Assembly (NCBI RefSeq): GCF_000163895.2 | Contig: NC_016630.1 | Coordinates: 1,674,001 to 1,738,000, forward strand | Direction of reading: 5' to 3' | Source of the DNA: Filifactor alocis ATCC 35896 | GTDB lineage: Bacteria; Bacillota; Clostridia; Peptostreptococcales; Filifactoraceae | Length of the DNA: 64,000 nucleotides | Part shown: one piece after another, positions 37,782 to 47,085 of the stretch | How the letters are laid out: each line of letters begins with the position of its first letter | Numbering within the stretch: position 1 is the first letter of the stretch | Program-made: the position numbers and the translations under genes | The notes under the pieces: generated by a model | Told to the model about the DNA's origin: nothing | The model's input: the letters and a program-made list of their open reading frames with translations, nothing else | Database searches by the model: none

Positions 37782-37814
37782 CAATTTGTTGTTATGAAAC
37801 ATAACAACAAATTG
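37782..37814 (-). terminator. Perfect 15-bp hairpin after sigH
   Basis: CAATTTGTTGTTATG and CATAACAACAAATTG are separated by AAA. On the minus strand an AT-rich tract with TTTTTATTTTTTT follows about 15 bases later. It lies between sigH and the hlyD-like gene; a terminator is likely, although the T-run is not immediately adjacent. Confidence 0.65.
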
Positions 37815-37857
37815 TTCAGTATTCATTCAGCCGGTGTAGTTTCCACAATTAATTGTC

Positions 37858-38541
37858 TTATTCATAAAATTTATTTTCTAATATTGCCTTCTCAAATTTT
37901 TTCTTCGCTCTCTGTAACGCATTATCTATCACCTTCGGACTCTGATGCAACACATCGGCAATATCGTGATAAGTCATTCCTTCCAGGTACATCTCTATTA
38001 CCTTCGCTTCCAAATCACTCAAAATCTCGGCCATCAATTTTCGAAAATACAACCCTTTCTCTTCATTCAAAAAAATATCTTCCGGATTGGAAACTCTCTC
38101 ATTTTCAATCAAATCCAACATCGTGGTATCATTTTCTTCTTCATAAAGTCTGCGATTCAATGAAATATAGGAATTGAGCGGAATATGTTTCTGTCTGGTA
38201 CTTCCCTTCACAGCTGTAATCAATTGACGGGTGATACACAAATCAGCAAAAGAGCGGAACAATCGATTCTTGTCCGGATTGAAATCACGAATCGCCTTAT
38301 GTAGGCCTATCAGACCCTCCTGTACGATATCTTCTTTATCCGCTCCTACCAAAAAGTACAGTTTTGCTTTACTTCGTACCAATCCCATATATTTGGTGAA
38401 AATATAATCGATTGCGTAACTGTCCCCTTTTTGTGCAAGATGCACAATCTGTTCTTCCCACTCCTCTTGCGGAATGTTGTCAAGGTCTACGGAATATTCA
38501 ATTTTTAACTTTTCGGAAAAGTATTGCATTGTATCCTTCAT
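37858..38541 (-). CDS. sigH: RNA polymerase sigma factor SigH family
   Basis: 227 aa. Sigma-70 region 2 (DYIFTKYMGLVRSKAKLYFLVGADKEDIVQEGLIGLHKAI) and region 4 (LSDLEAKVIEMYLEGMTYHDIADVLHQSPKVIDNAL) are intact. It belongs to the SigH group that acts in transition-phase and early sporulation transcription in Firmicutes. AAGGGG precedes the ATG. Its place just after yacP-rlmB is the conserved order in Bacilli and Clostridia. Confidence 0.9.
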   Translation of the reverse strand: MKDTMQYFSEKLKIEYSVDLDNIPQEEWEEQIVHLAQKGDSYAIDYIFTKYMGLVRSKAKLYFLVGADKEDIVQEGLIGLHKAIRDFNPDKNRLFRSFADLCITRQLITAVKGSTRQKHIPLNSYISLNRRLYEEENDTTMLDLIENERVSNPEDIFLNEEKGLYFRKLMAEILSDLEAKVIEMYLEGMTYHDIADVLHQSPKVIDNALQRAKKKFEKAILENKFYE

Positions 38542-38573
38542 AACAATTCCCCTTTTAGTTGCAAAAACTCAAA

Positions 38574-39104
38574 TCATTTTTTCTTACGCATATTATCCAA
38601 CTGTTGCAGAATCTCTCCGTCCAAAATATCATCAATGGTATTTTTCTCGATATGTGTCTTCTCTATTTGCTTTTTGATATCCATCCTGCTCTTTTGGAAA
38701 TCCAATTCCAATTCTCTGGTAGAAATCCTCGTTGCACCTTTTCCAAGCACAAGTTGCTGTTCCGCCATGTCATCAGTAACTACCTTGAGGTCAAAATGAC
38801 GCTTGTTCTTATACTGCGCAATAAACCTCTCAATATAGCTGTCTGCCGTCTCATTCTCTTTGGTAAAAATAATATGAAGTCGACCCTTTTGTTCTTCTCT
38901 TTCTTTAGCTCTGACATTGTAGGCATCGTACACAATATATCCTTCCATACCGAAATACTCAATGTACTCTGCTATCATATCTTCCAACATTTCTCTGGCA
39001 GAAGATAAATCCTGTTTCGATACCCCTGACAAATTACTCCATGCATTGATGACGTTATACCCGTCTACAACAAGAATTTCTCTCTTTTTTACACGAAATT
39101 TCAT
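38574..39104 (-). CDS. YacP-like NYN-domain ribonuclease
   Basis: 176 aa. The NYN/PIN-like fold is shown by ILVVDGYNVINAW (first Asp), VYDAYNVR, FTKENETADSYIERF and LKVVTDDMAEQQLVL (later Asp residues). The relative Rae1/YacP is a ribosome-associated endoribonuclease in Bacillus. The ATG overlaps the rlmB stop (ATGA), so translation is coupled. Confidence 0.88.
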   Translation of the reverse strand: MKFRVKKREILVVDGYNVINAWSNLSGVSKQDLSSAREMLEDMIAEYIEYFGMEGYIVYDAYNVRAKEREEQKGRLHIIFTKENETADSYIERFIAQYKNKRHFDLKVVTDDMAEQQLVLGKGATRISTRELELDFQKSRMDIKKQIEKTHIEKNTIDDILDGEILQQLDNMRKKK

Positions 39105-39829
39105 TTTGTTCCTCTTTGTTTTGATGCTTCAAACAATATGACGGAACCTGCAACAGAGGCATTCAAGGATTGAATTTGTCCTTTCATCGGTATGGATAGA
39201 ATCTTATCACAGTGTTGTCTGACTAATCGTCCCATTCCTTTTCCTTCATTCCCCACTACAATCGCAATGTTTCCGCTCCAATCATTTTGAGTATACTCTG
39301 TGCCGTCCATATCCAAACCATACACCCAGTAATTTTCTTTCTTCAACAATTCTATGGTCTGACTGATGTTCGTTACCCTTGCTACTTTCATATAACTGAC
39401 CGCTCCGGCAGATGTTTTTTCCACTGTTGCGTTGACTGTCGCCGATCTTCTTTTCGGAAGAATCACTCCATCAACTCCCGCACCTTCTGCAGAACGAATC
39501 AAAGCTCCCAAGTTATGAGGATCTTCAATTTCATCCAAGATTAACAGAAATCCGGTTTTATTTTGCATTTTGACAGATGCCAAAATTTCTTCCACTGTAG
39601 AATAGGCGTAATCCATCGTCAGAGCAATCACTCCCTGATGAGCCGCTGTTTCTGTCATCTGTTCCAATTTCATCCTGTCTGTCTGTTTCAAAATAATTTT
39701 CTTCTCTTTTGCCATAGAAATGATTTTGCGAATACTTCCCTCTTTGCTATCCTTGGAAACATAGATAACATCGAGCGGAATTTCTTTTTTCAATGCCTCT
39801 AACACAGCATTTCTTCCTTCTATCTGCAT
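39101..39829 (-). CDS. rlmB: 23S rRNA 2'-O-methyltransferase, RlmB/TrmH family
   Basis: 242 aa. An N-terminal substrate-binding domain (EGRNAVLEALKK) precedes the SPOUT domain with the knotted SAM site: LDEIEDPHNLGALIRSAEGAG, VVGNEGKGMGRLV and IPMKGQIQSLNASVAGSV. It methylates a ribose in 23S rRNA (G2251 in E. coli). First gene of the rlmB-yacP pair. Confidence 0.94.
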   Translation of the reverse strand: MQIEGRNAVLEALKKEIPLDVIYVSKDSKEGSIRKIISMAKEKKIILKQTDRMKLEQMTETAAHQGVIALTMDYAYSTVEEILASVKMQNKTGFLLILDEIEDPHNLGALIRSAEGAGVDGVILPKRRSATVNATVEKTSAGAVSYMKVARVTNISQTIELLKKENYWVYGLDMDGTEYTQNDWSGNIAIVVGNEGKGMGRLVRQHCDKILSIPMKGQIQSLNASVAGSVILFEASKQRGTK

Positions 39830-39913
39830 TGTTTTCCCCTCTTCATCATCGCCCTAAATTTTTGTGACACAACAAGGTCACAAGCAACAAACGGCATGCG
39901 ACCCCCATCTTTA

Positions 39914-40663
39914 TTATCCCTTTTTTGAAAAAATAACTTTTATCATAAATTTTGGCAATGCCGCCATTCTTCCGATTCTGCTCGGCTCTTTTATCAAGCG
40001 ATATAACCATTCCAATCCTGCTTTTTGGTAAAATTCCGGCGCTCTCTTCACTTCACCGGAAATCACATCCAAGCTTCCTCCGACACCCATCAATAACTTT
40101 GCATTTAAGACAGACTTATAGGTATCAATAAAATATTCCTGTCCCGGTGCGCCGAGTGCCACAAACAACAGATCCGGTTTTTGAGATGCAATTTCTTCCA
40201 CAATTTGCTTTTCTTCCGCATGTCCTTTTTTTCCTGTGTGCACACCCGAAAAATATCCATGATGTGTTCCGAGCAGTATCAAATTAGGATATTGAGAAAC
40301 AATGTTTTTACCTGCTTTTTCAGCAATCCCGGGTTTTCCACCCAAGAGATAGACTGTTTTTTTCGTTTCATTTGCATGATTCAACAAAGCTCCCATCAAA
40401 TCAATTCCTGTCACACGTTCTGTCAACGGTTTTTTCACAATTTTGGAACCGATGACCAAACCGATTCCGTCCGGCACAACCAAATTTGCCTGTTCTATGA
40501 TTTGTTTCAATTGTACATCTTCATTTGCGCGCACGACAATCTCGCTGTTAGGAGTCACCACAACAAAAGGCGCTTTGTCTTCCATTCCGTTGACACACTG
40601 CTCCAAAGCTTGTGTTCGATTTACTCTGTCCACTCTCACATCTAATATCTTCATCGATTCCAA
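39914..40663 (-). CDS. tagA: WecG/TagA/CpsF glycosyltransferase
   Basis: 249 aa. It transfers N-acetylmannosamine to the undecaprenyl-linked GlcNAc primer of wall polymers. Motifs: TPNSEIVVRAN, VVPDGIGLVIGSK, LLGGKPGIAEKA, VALGAPGQEYFI and the C-terminal GLEWLYRL. The start is a TTG at 40663, 8 bases behind AGGAGG; an ATG three codons later is too far. It follows csaB by 12 bases, forming a wall-polymer operon with csaB and the DUF5693 gene. Confidence 0.92.
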   Translation of the reverse strand: MESMKILDVRVDRVNRTQALEQCVNGMEDKAPFVVVTPNSEIVVRANEDVQLKQIIEQANLVVPDGIGLVIGSKIVKKPLTERVTGIDLMGALLNHANETKKTVYLLGGKPGIAEKAGKNIVSQYPNLILLGTHHGYFSGVHTGKKGHAEEKQIVEEIASQKPDLLFVALGAPGQEYFIDTYKSVLNAKLLMGVGGSLDVISGEVKRAPEFYQKAGLEWLYRLIKEPSRIGRMAALPKFMIKVIFSKKG

Positions 40664-40675
40664 AATCGGTTCCTC

Positions 40676-41776
40676 CTACTTTATCAACAAATCTTTCAGT
40701 GCTTTGTTGTGTAATGACGCAATGTTTGATAGTTGTTCTTTCTTTTCTGCCACTTTTTGTTTATTGTTCTCTAAATCTTTCATTTTATTCAAAATACTGT
40801 GATACAATACCTCGGAAGAAATTGTTTCTAAGGAAACGGCACTCTCTTCCTCTATCTCTTTCAAAAAACTGTCAATTTTGGGATCATACGAAATTCCAAT
40901 CGGAACTACTCCCATTAAAGTTGCAAATATCAACCCGTGTAATCGCATGGATAACACCATGTCCATCGTCCCGATAAAAGAAAGATAGTCGTCTACATAC
41001 ATAGATTCCGTCACAACATGGATTCCCTCTGTATTGTCCATACCTTTCATCACACGAGAAATAATTTCCATGTCCTCATTAAAATGAAACGGTAATAAAA
41101 AAAGATTATATTCATGAGTTGACTGTAACTTTTTCAGCAAGTCTACCGTTTCTTTCACAATGTTATCATCATAGTCTTTCCATTTTCGAAGAGAAATTGC
41201 GATATTTTTTCGTCCACCGATCACTTCCATACTTTGTAGCAGTTCCAGTCCTTTTGACAAATCAGGCGGAATAATTCCAAACACCGTATCTGCCGTAACT
41301 GCAATTTCTTTTGTGACACCCATTCTTTGTAAGGTCTGTTTTGAAATTCCGTCTCGAACATCAATCCAATCAACACAATTTAACACTTTTTTCATTCGCT
41401 TTTGATTGGACGGTTTGATGACCGGACCAATCCCTTGCGAATAAATCATCGTCTTCTTTTTGAACATTTTTTTTGCCATCGTCAAAAGTCCCAAATAGTA
41501 CAAAATGGAACGAGAAGAAGTTGCATCTTGCAAGAGAGAACCGCCACCGCTGACAAACAAGTCCATGGTCTTCATCTCACGACAAACCTCTTTGAGACTC
41601 ATCCGATTCACCGCTCTGACGCCGCAATACTTCTCCGTAAATGCAACATTGCCTGATAAGACGACAATTTCCACTTCATCGAATTGACTCTGTATTCCTT
41701 GAATCAAGCCTTTGAGAATTGCTTCGTCTCCAATATTATTAAATCCGAAATATCCGGATGCAACTATTTTATACAT
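40676..41776 (-). CDS. csaB: Polysaccharide pyruvyl transferase CsaB
   Basis: 366 aa. It adds ketal pyruvate to the secondary cell-wall polymer, creating the ligand of SLH domains. GYFGFNNIGDEAIL at the N-terminus, VSGGGSLLQD, YSQGIGPV, SMRLHGLIFA and ISYDPKI are family motifs. The ATG at 41776 follows AGGAG by 6 bases and overlaps the DUF5693 gene by 8 bases. The 1403-aa SLH protein at 58.9-63.1 kb is a probable client of this pathway. Confidence 0.94.
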   Translation of the reverse strand: MYKIVASGYFGFNNIGDEAILKGLIQGIQSQFDEVEIVVLSGNVAFTEKYCGVRAVNRMSLKEVCREMKTMDLFVSGGGSLLQDATSSRSILYYLGLLTMAKKMFKKKTMIYSQGIGPVIKPSNQKRMKKVLNCVDWIDVRDGISKQTLQRMGVTKEIAVTADTVFGIIPPDLSKGLELLQSMEVIGGRKNIAISLRKWKDYDDNIVKETVDLLKKLQSTHEYNLFLLPFHFNEDMEIISRVMKGMDNTEGIHVVTESMYVDDYLSFIGTMDMVLSMRLHGLIFATLMGVVPIGISYDPKIDSFLKEIEEESAVSLETISSEVLYHSILNKMKDLENNKQKVAEKKEQLSNIASLHNKALKDLLIK

Positions 41777-43865
41777 ATCGTTCTCCTGACTTTTTCTTTT
41801 TGTCTGCAAATGCAATCCCTTTTGCAAATAACCATACAAAAATTCCTCCTGTCAAAATAGATAGGACTACTTCACCACTTACCCTACCGATAGACAGATA
41901 TAATGGTGTACGAATATGAGAAAATGTATTTTGAATATTACTTTGTCCGATAGCGATTGCAATCGCAAGAATAGGATACAAGGATTCCAGTCTTCTTTGT
42001 TTTGCCAAAGCGATAAATAAAATGACTGTCGGGAATCCTAAGAAGATGGATTTTGTTCTTGGACGTGCAATAAAATGATGTTCCATAAAGTTTCTCATCA
42101 ACAACTCAAATGTTGAAGGTTTCACATCACTTGTGTTGCCGGAACGAGCCATAAAAATCAGTCCCACAATTGCCAAAATTCCAAGCAACAAAATTTGCCA
42201 CACTTTGATATTTTTATTCAACAGTCTCAAGGTATCCTCAAATTTTAGAGTATGATCTCCCATCTCTTTGATTTTTCCGACTCCGAAGTAAGACATATAC
42301 ACAAGTCCCACTGTTAAAATAGGAACTAATTGTGAGATTTTTACTCCTTTGAAGGTAATCATATCCAACATATATTGACTGTTTGACAAAATGGATACCT
42401 CAAACAATGCACCCAGTACACTCATCAAAACAGAAAACAACAATACTCTGATTCCAAGCAAATAACCGCTCATCATCCTGCTTTCCTGTTTCTTATCAAA
42501 TTCCAATCTTCCTCTTGCCAAAACATACATCCCGGACAAAGAAGCCACCATAATCGTTCCAAGCAATGCCCAAATCGGTTCCAACGCACCCGTTCCCTTA
42601 CCTAATGCAAAAGGAATAACAGCTACAGTAGAACCTAACGCCAACAATAGATACAGCGTTCTCTTTCTGATAGACATGACATTTTGCAAAATCAACAAAA
42701 ATCCCGCTACAATCGCTACCAAAACCGGGATTTTTTTGATTGGATTCACTGCCCAATTTTTCATAGGCGAAATTTGTTCTCCGATGACAATATGATGTCT
42801 GTCCAATCTTTTTTGCAAATTCGTCACAGTGTCCTTATATACTTGAGGATCGGTAACATACCGACCTTCCGGCATCAAATACGGTTTCAGATAAATCAAT
42901 CGTACATTACGATCAATCATCGCACGATAGTAAGTATTGACAATTTCTTCTCCGTTGTGATGGTTCGGTATTTCATAATCAAATCTTCTTTGAATATAAT
43001 CCCATGTTGTGAACACCTTAATTGCTTGATAGTGTGTTTCTTTCACCAAAGAATTCTGTCCTTTTGCCTTTAGGTTTTTTCCTTTGATATTACTTTCCAC
43101 CAAACCGATATACATTCCGTTTTCTTTCAATTTTTCATACATATAGTCCGATTCATCATACCCCAAAAATTCATCTCCGGAAAATACGATAACATTTGAT
43201 TTCTCACGATACTCGGGAGAAAGTTTGGATACTGTATCGAAATAGCGGTCAATTGCCTTTTTTGCATCCTGATATTCATGACTATAAATTGGGCGAAGTG
43301 CCGGAATCATTCCTGCATCTTCTATCTGTTTGATTTTTTGTTCACTGAAACCTAATCCGATCATTTCCAGTTTCAGACCGCCCCATGTCTTACCGAATGC
43401 CTCTTTGTTACCGCGGGAATCTACAAAATTGGAATTGGTATACACATAGTCCTTCGGCATCCCTGAAATCACCAACTCTTCCCGATTCACAAACTTGATT
43501 TCACGAGATTCCTTCAAAGTCTCTTCCAAACCGTTTTTAATAAATTGCAGTTCTTCGTGTGGACCCTCTACAATCAAGTCCATCCCCTTCATCTTGCTTG
43601 AAATATGATAAACAGGACTCTCCTCCATCGCATGAATCGTTTCTTCCTGCAATGCTATCGAACCAATTCCCCCGTCTTTCAGTTCCTTGAAATAATCAAC
43701 CACATCACAGTCGGTATCTTGAACCATATTGAAAAAATCGGTATAATCAGCTGTAATCTGTGCCGCCTTAAATTCACTTTCGATTCCATACCGTTCCCAA
43801 GCAATCACAGATGCTACGGCTACTCCAATCAACAAGAACATTCCCAACACTTTATCTATCTTCAT
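41769..43865 (-). CDS. DUF5693 membrane protein, partner of CsaB
   Basis: 698 aa. An N-terminal signal anchor (residues 7-25) is followed by a large extracytoplasmic domain (about 30-385) and then about eight membrane helices to the end. This domain order and the position directly before csaB match the DUF5693 family. A role in assembly or modification of the secondary wall polymer is inferred from the conserved neighbourhood; no catalytic motif is evident. AAAGGG precedes the ATG. Confidence 0.85.
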   Translation of the reverse strand: MKIDKVLGMFLLIGVAVASVIAWERYGIESEFKAAQITADYTDFFNMVQDTDCDVVDYFKELKDGGIGSIALQEETIHAMEESPVYHISSKMKGMDLIVEGPHEELQFIKNGLEETLKESREIKFVNREELVISGMPKDYVYTNSNFVDSRGNKEAFGKTWGGLKLEMIGLGFSEQKIKQIEDAGMIPALRPIYSHEYQDAKKAIDRYFDTVSKLSPEYREKSNVIVFSGDEFLGYDESDYMYEKLKENGMYIGLVESNIKGKNLKAKGQNSLVKETHYQAIKVFTTWDYIQRRFDYEIPNHHNGEEIVNTYYRAMIDRNVRLIYLKPYLMPEGRYVTDPQVYKDTVTNLQKRLDRHHIVIGEQISPMKNWAVNPIKKIPVLVAIVAGFLLILQNVMSIRKRTLYLLLALGSTVAVIPFALGKGTGALEPIWALLGTIMVASLSGMYVLARGRLEFDKKQESRMMSGYLLGIRVLLFSVLMSVLGALFEVSILSNSQYMLDMITFKGVKISQLVPILTVGLVYMSYFGVGKIKEMGDHTLKFEDTLRLLNKNIKVWQILLLGILAIVGLIFMARSGNTSDVKPSTFELLMRNFMEHHFIARPRTKSIFLGFPTVILFIALAKQRRLESLYPILAIAIAIGQSNIQNTFSHIRTPLYLSIGRVSGEVVLSILTGGIFVWLFAKGIAFADKKKKSGERYV

Positions 43866-44230
43866 ACTTCAAACCCTTTCTTTCGTAGAAACCATTCCGT
43901 CACAAAAAATTTTTCTCAAAAAATCTTTACCTGTCCGTTTTGATTCCATATAAAATTTTGCACATTATTTTTTCATTATATCACAAAACAATATACTGTA
44001 GTGCTTAAAAATCAAACACCTTACATATTTTTTACATTATCTTGCAACATGGTTTCGTTCAGAACATTTCTAATCTAAGTACTTCCGTTTGTCATTTGTT
44101 TCAATTCCGACTTTTTTCAAAAAATTTTACTGTTTCTTGTCTACAAAATAGCTGCTCTTGTTTCAAATACATTCTATCGGGATATGTATGAAGTAGAATG
44201 TAGTTGAAACATTGAGAGAGGAGTTTTATT
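43866..44230. other. Intergenic between divergent operons
   Basis: Holds the promoters of the DUF5693 operon (minus) and the Spx-like gene (plus). A long inverted repeat at 44159-44211 is listed separately. No gene seen. Confidence 0.6.
44159..44211 (+). promoter_or_regulatory. 18-bp inverted repeat before Spx-like gene
   Basis: TGTTTCAAATACATTCTA (44159-44176) and TAGAATGTAGTTGAAACA (44194-44211) pair with 17 of 18 matches; the loop is 17 bases. It ends about 8 bases before the ribosome site and could be an operator or an mRNA hairpin. Confidence 0.6.
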
Positions 44231-44596
44231 ATGAAAATACTATTGATAGAGTATCCGAAATGCACAACCTGTAAAAAAGCAAAAAATTATTTGCAATCTC
44301 ACGATATTTCTTTTGAAGACAGACATATCGTAGAACAAAATCCTGACGAAAAAGAATTGAAACAGTGGATTAAACAAAGCGGTCTGCCTATCAAAAAATT
44401 CTTCAATACCAGCGGAATGAAGTACCGTGAATTGGAACTGAAAGACAAATTGCCTACCATGTCAGAAGATGAACAAACCGCACTTCTTGCAACAGACGGA
44501 ATGCTGATCAAACGTCCTTTGTTAATCTCAAAAGAATTTGTTTTAACAGGTTTCAAAGAAAAAGAATGGGAAGAAGCGCTTCAAACACTCTCCTAA
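44231..44596 (+). CDS. ArsC/Spx-family thioredoxin-fold protein
   Basis: 121 aa. A CxxC (CTTC, residues 11-14) lies at the head of a thioredoxin-like fold; GLPIKKFFNTSG, LLATDGMLIKRPL and VLTGF(KEKEW) are the ArsC/Spx family pattern. The typical arsenate-reductase arginine triad cannot be confirmed, so an Spx/YffB-like redox protein is the safer call. GAGGAG precedes the ATG. It stands alone behind a strong inverted repeat. Confidence 0.88.
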   Translation: MKILLIEYPKCTTCKKAKNYLQSHDISFEDRHIVEQNPDEKELKQWIKQSGLPIKKFFNTSGMKYRELELKDKLPTMSEDEQTALLATDGMLIKRPLLISKEFVLTGFKEKEWEEALQTLS

Positions 44597-44878
44597 AAGC
44601 GAATCTAACTATCATAAAGTAACAGTATGAATCCAAATAATAATGTAACCATGTTATGACTCTAACTAATCATGCAGCAACATTGTGAGTCAAAGTGGTA
44701 CAAACCTCTATTTAATCTTACCTCTATTATTATAGAAGTAAATAGAATCTTATTGTAAGGCATTAAAATAGGAATTGTAATTGAAATAATGACGAAAAAT
44801 ATTTGAAACAAACCAAGTACAAATAATAAAAATAAAATGAATCATCGTATCAAAATAGGATACTGTGACAGTCCACTG

Positions 44879-44927
44879 CTCAAACTGACTTTTGCAACAA
44901 TCGAAAAAGGCGGTTTGAGTATTTTTT
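44879..44927 (+). terminator. Intrinsic terminator
   Basis: CTCAAACTGACTTTT pairs with AAAAAGGCGGTTTGAG (about 13 of 16, plus wobble), followed by TATTTTTTT. It lies about 280 bases after the Spx-like gene. Confidence 0.7.
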
Positions 44928-45040
44928 TACATAATATTGATACAGAGATTCAGTAAAATTGATGTTTTTATTTCAAAACCTATATTTGAATTTATAAACG
45001 AACAAGCTGATTTCACAAAACAGTTGAATAAAACGATTTC

Positions 45041-45069
45041 TTGACTGATAATTTTTTTCATGTTATACT
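45041..45069 (+). promoter_or_regulatory. Promoter of diaminopentanoate dehydrogenase-like gene
   Basis: TTGACT (45041-45046), 17-base spacer, TATACT (45064-45069); start point about 55 bases before the gene. Confidence 0.75.
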
Positions 45070-45124
45070 AAAATTGTACCATTGGAAGTATTTTAGTTAT
45101 AATGTTAGGTTAAGGAGGAGAAAT

Positions 45125-46171
45125 ATGAGAGTAGTTCAAGTCGGAACAGGAAAAATGTCAGTGTTTACTATGCGATATGTACGAGAACGTGGCGGTGAAA
45201 TCGTCGGTGCTTATGTAAGACGAAGCGCTGTGGGAAAAGATATTTCCGAGTTAATCGGCTGTGAAAAAACCGGCGTTATCATTGAAAAACGAGAAGATAT
45301 GGATGCCTCTCTAAAGAGACTGAAACCGGATATTGCTATTGTAACTACACGAAGCTTAATCAAAGAACTTTATGAGGATTTGGAAGTTCTGGCAAGAAAC
45401 CATGTAAATGTGGTGACTATTTGTGAAGAAGCATTTTATCCTTGGGACTCCAATCCTATTTATGCTAAAAAGATTGATGAGTTGGCAAAAAAATACGGAG
45501 TCACTATCACAGGTTCCGGATATCAGGATGTTTCGTGGGGCAGTATGGTAACTGCATTATGTGCCACTTCTGCAAGCATCAAAAAGATTCATGGTATCAG
45601 CAGTTACAATATCGAAGATTACGGTTTGGCAACTGCGAGTATGCACGGTTCCGGATTAACGATGAAAGAATTTGAAAAAGAAATTTTGGAAGTGAATAAT
45701 GTCAGCGAAGAAAAAATGAAAGAATTGATTAGTGAAGCAAACTTCCTTCCGGGATATATGTTCCCTGTAAACGGTTGGATTGCTTCCGCTTTAGAGCTTC
45801 ATCCAACAAAAATCACACAAAGTGCGGAAGCTACCACACATTCCACCGACCTTTATTCTGATACCCTCAAGAAAACAATTCCTGCAGGAGATGCAACAGG
45901 ATTAAAAACTACAGTTACAACCGAAACGGAAGAAGGCATTGTCATCGTTACAGAATGTATCGGAAAAGTATTTGCTGCCGATGAGATTGATGTGAACGAA
46001 TGGATTATTGAAGGAGAACCGAATATGCGATTTGTGATGGAAAAACCTGCAACTGCAGAGATGACTTGCGCCTGTGCAGTAAATCGTCTTCCGGATATTA
46101 TTGCTGCGGAACCCGGTTTTGTCACAACAGATAAAATGCCAAACTTAAAATTTGTACGAACATTTAAGTAA
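45125..46171 (+). CDS. ord: 2,4-diaminopentanoate dehydrogenase-like protein
   Basis: 348 aa. Residues 1-120 form a Rossmann domain (VVQVGTGKMSVFTMRYV, then IAIVTTRSLIKEL). The remainder, with CEEAFYPW, SGYQDVSWGSMVTAL, ATASMHGSGLTMKEFEKE and the C-terminal NRLPDIIAAEPGFVTTDKMP, matches Ord, which oxidatively deaminates 2,4-diaminopentanoate in ornithine fermentation. It may also be called a dihydrodipicolinate-reductase-like protein. The ATG at 45125 follows TAAGGAGGAG; the frame open to 45041 includes the promoter. The other orn genes are not next to it, so it is an orphan here. Confidence 0.82.
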   Translation: MRVVQVGTGKMSVFTMRYVRERGGEIVGAYVRRSAVGKDISELIGCEKTGVIIEKREDMDASLKRLKPDIAIVTTRSLIKELYEDLEVLARNHVNVVTICEEAFYPWDSNPIYAKKIDELAKKYGVTITGSGYQDVSWGSMVTALCATSASIKKIHGISSYNIEDYGLATASMHGSGLTMKEFEKEILEVNNVSEEKMKELISEANFLPGYMFPVNGWIASALELHPTKITQSAEATTHSTDLYSDTLKKTIPAGDATGLKTTVTTETEEGIVIVTECIGKVFAADEIDVNEWIIEGEPNMRFVMEKPATAEMTCACAVNRLPDIIAAEPGFVTTDKMPNLKFVRTFK

Positions 46172-46236
46172 GTAAATCAAAATCTGATATACAAAAAGTA
46201 GCTATGTGGATTGTAATACAATCCGGAAAATAACTG

Positions 46237-46284
46237 AAAACGGAGAACTATTCGGGATATGATTCTCGGATACTTCTCCGTTTT
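46237..46284 (+). terminator. Terminator of ord-like gene
   Basis: AAAACGGAGAA (46237-46247) pairs with TTCTCCGTTTT (46274-46284), followed by TGATTGATTTTTT. Confidence 0.85.
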
Positions 46285-46891
46285 TGATTGATTTTTTACA
46301 AATGCCGGAATTGCTATTGTCGAGTACCGATATCTGTTTCATAATTTTAAACTGTTCACGATTTGATAACTATTCCGGTTAATTCATATATGACAATATT
46401 AAAAAATACTTTCTTTCAAATCATAATTTATGACCATTCAATTATGTTTCAGTATAAAACCGATATGATAAAATATGCTGTTTTATCTGACAGATATCAT
46501 TATTGTTGTCGCCATGCTGTTATCAATATACAAAACTCCCACTTCAAACAAAGGCATTTCAATATACAAAAAGAGAACCGATTTTGCGATCATCATATCA
46601 AACTCGCTCTTGTGTCGATTCTCAAATATCTTTTTTTCAAATTTTCAAAGTTGCAATCAATTACTCTAATTCTATTTTAACTATAATATCCAATTGTTCA
46701 AGAGCTGATAAATCAACTCTTGTTCCTGTCTTCCTATCTGCTACATCTCCTCTTCCGTCCTACTTCCGAACTCCTAATTAAGGATAAGCTTTTTAAATTT
46801 TTTTCATTAATTTTTTATCTTAACAAAAAATTTATATCCGCTTTGTTAGACTGATAATGTCAAAAAAATAAAACAAAAGGGGGAATCAACG
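46285..46891. other. Intergenic, possible remnants
   Basis: No intact gene. On the minus strand, 46678-46757 can be read as GDVADRKTGTRVDLSALEQL, then DIIVKIELE and a stop. It looks like a real C-terminus but has no start and a stop upstream. Confidence 0.4.
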
Positions 46892-47071
46892 ATGAGTTGT
46901 ATCAGCAAACATTTTAATCAAATGAAATTTAATCAAGTGAAATTTATCGTTCAAATATCACTAATTGCCACTGCTATAACTTTTGTATGCTTCGGAGCAT
47001 ATCGGGGAGAAGTTGAATCGGTATTTACAAAAGCAATTCGTTTATGTCTGGAGTGTGTTGGAATTGGATAA
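46892..47071 (+). CDS. CD1871A-like small CxxC membrane protein
   Basis: 59 aa. One membrane helix (about 17-36) is followed by AYRGEVESVFTKAIRLCLECVGIG, with the CxxC pair at C52 and C55. YRGE...KAI.LCLEC.GIG is the signature of the CD1871A family of tiny CxxC proteins in Clostridia, usually next to 4Fe-4S and TlpA-like genes, as here. AAAGGGGGAA lies before the ATG. Its stop is a few bases before the original ATG of the 4Fe-4S gene, so they were one operon until the IS insertion. Confidence 0.8.
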   Translation: MSCISKHFNQMKFNQVKFIVQISLIATAITFVCFGAYRGEVESVFTKAIRLCLECVGIG

Positions 47072-47085
47072 AAAAAATGCAACGA

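Larger units (their letters stand above)
44597..45124. other. Intergenic with terminator and promoter
   Basis: Contains the hairpin 44879-44927 and the promoter 45041-45069. The short frame at 44838-44956 is probably an effect of the hairpin. No gene seen. Confidence 0.6.

Noticed and set aside
44838..44956. 38-aa frame MNHRIKIGYCDSPLLK
   Set aside because: It spans a terminator hairpin and has no ribosome site.
46363..46680. 105-aa open frame
   Set aside because: No ribosome site, three overlapping frames of similar length, composition typical of AT-rich noncoding DNA.
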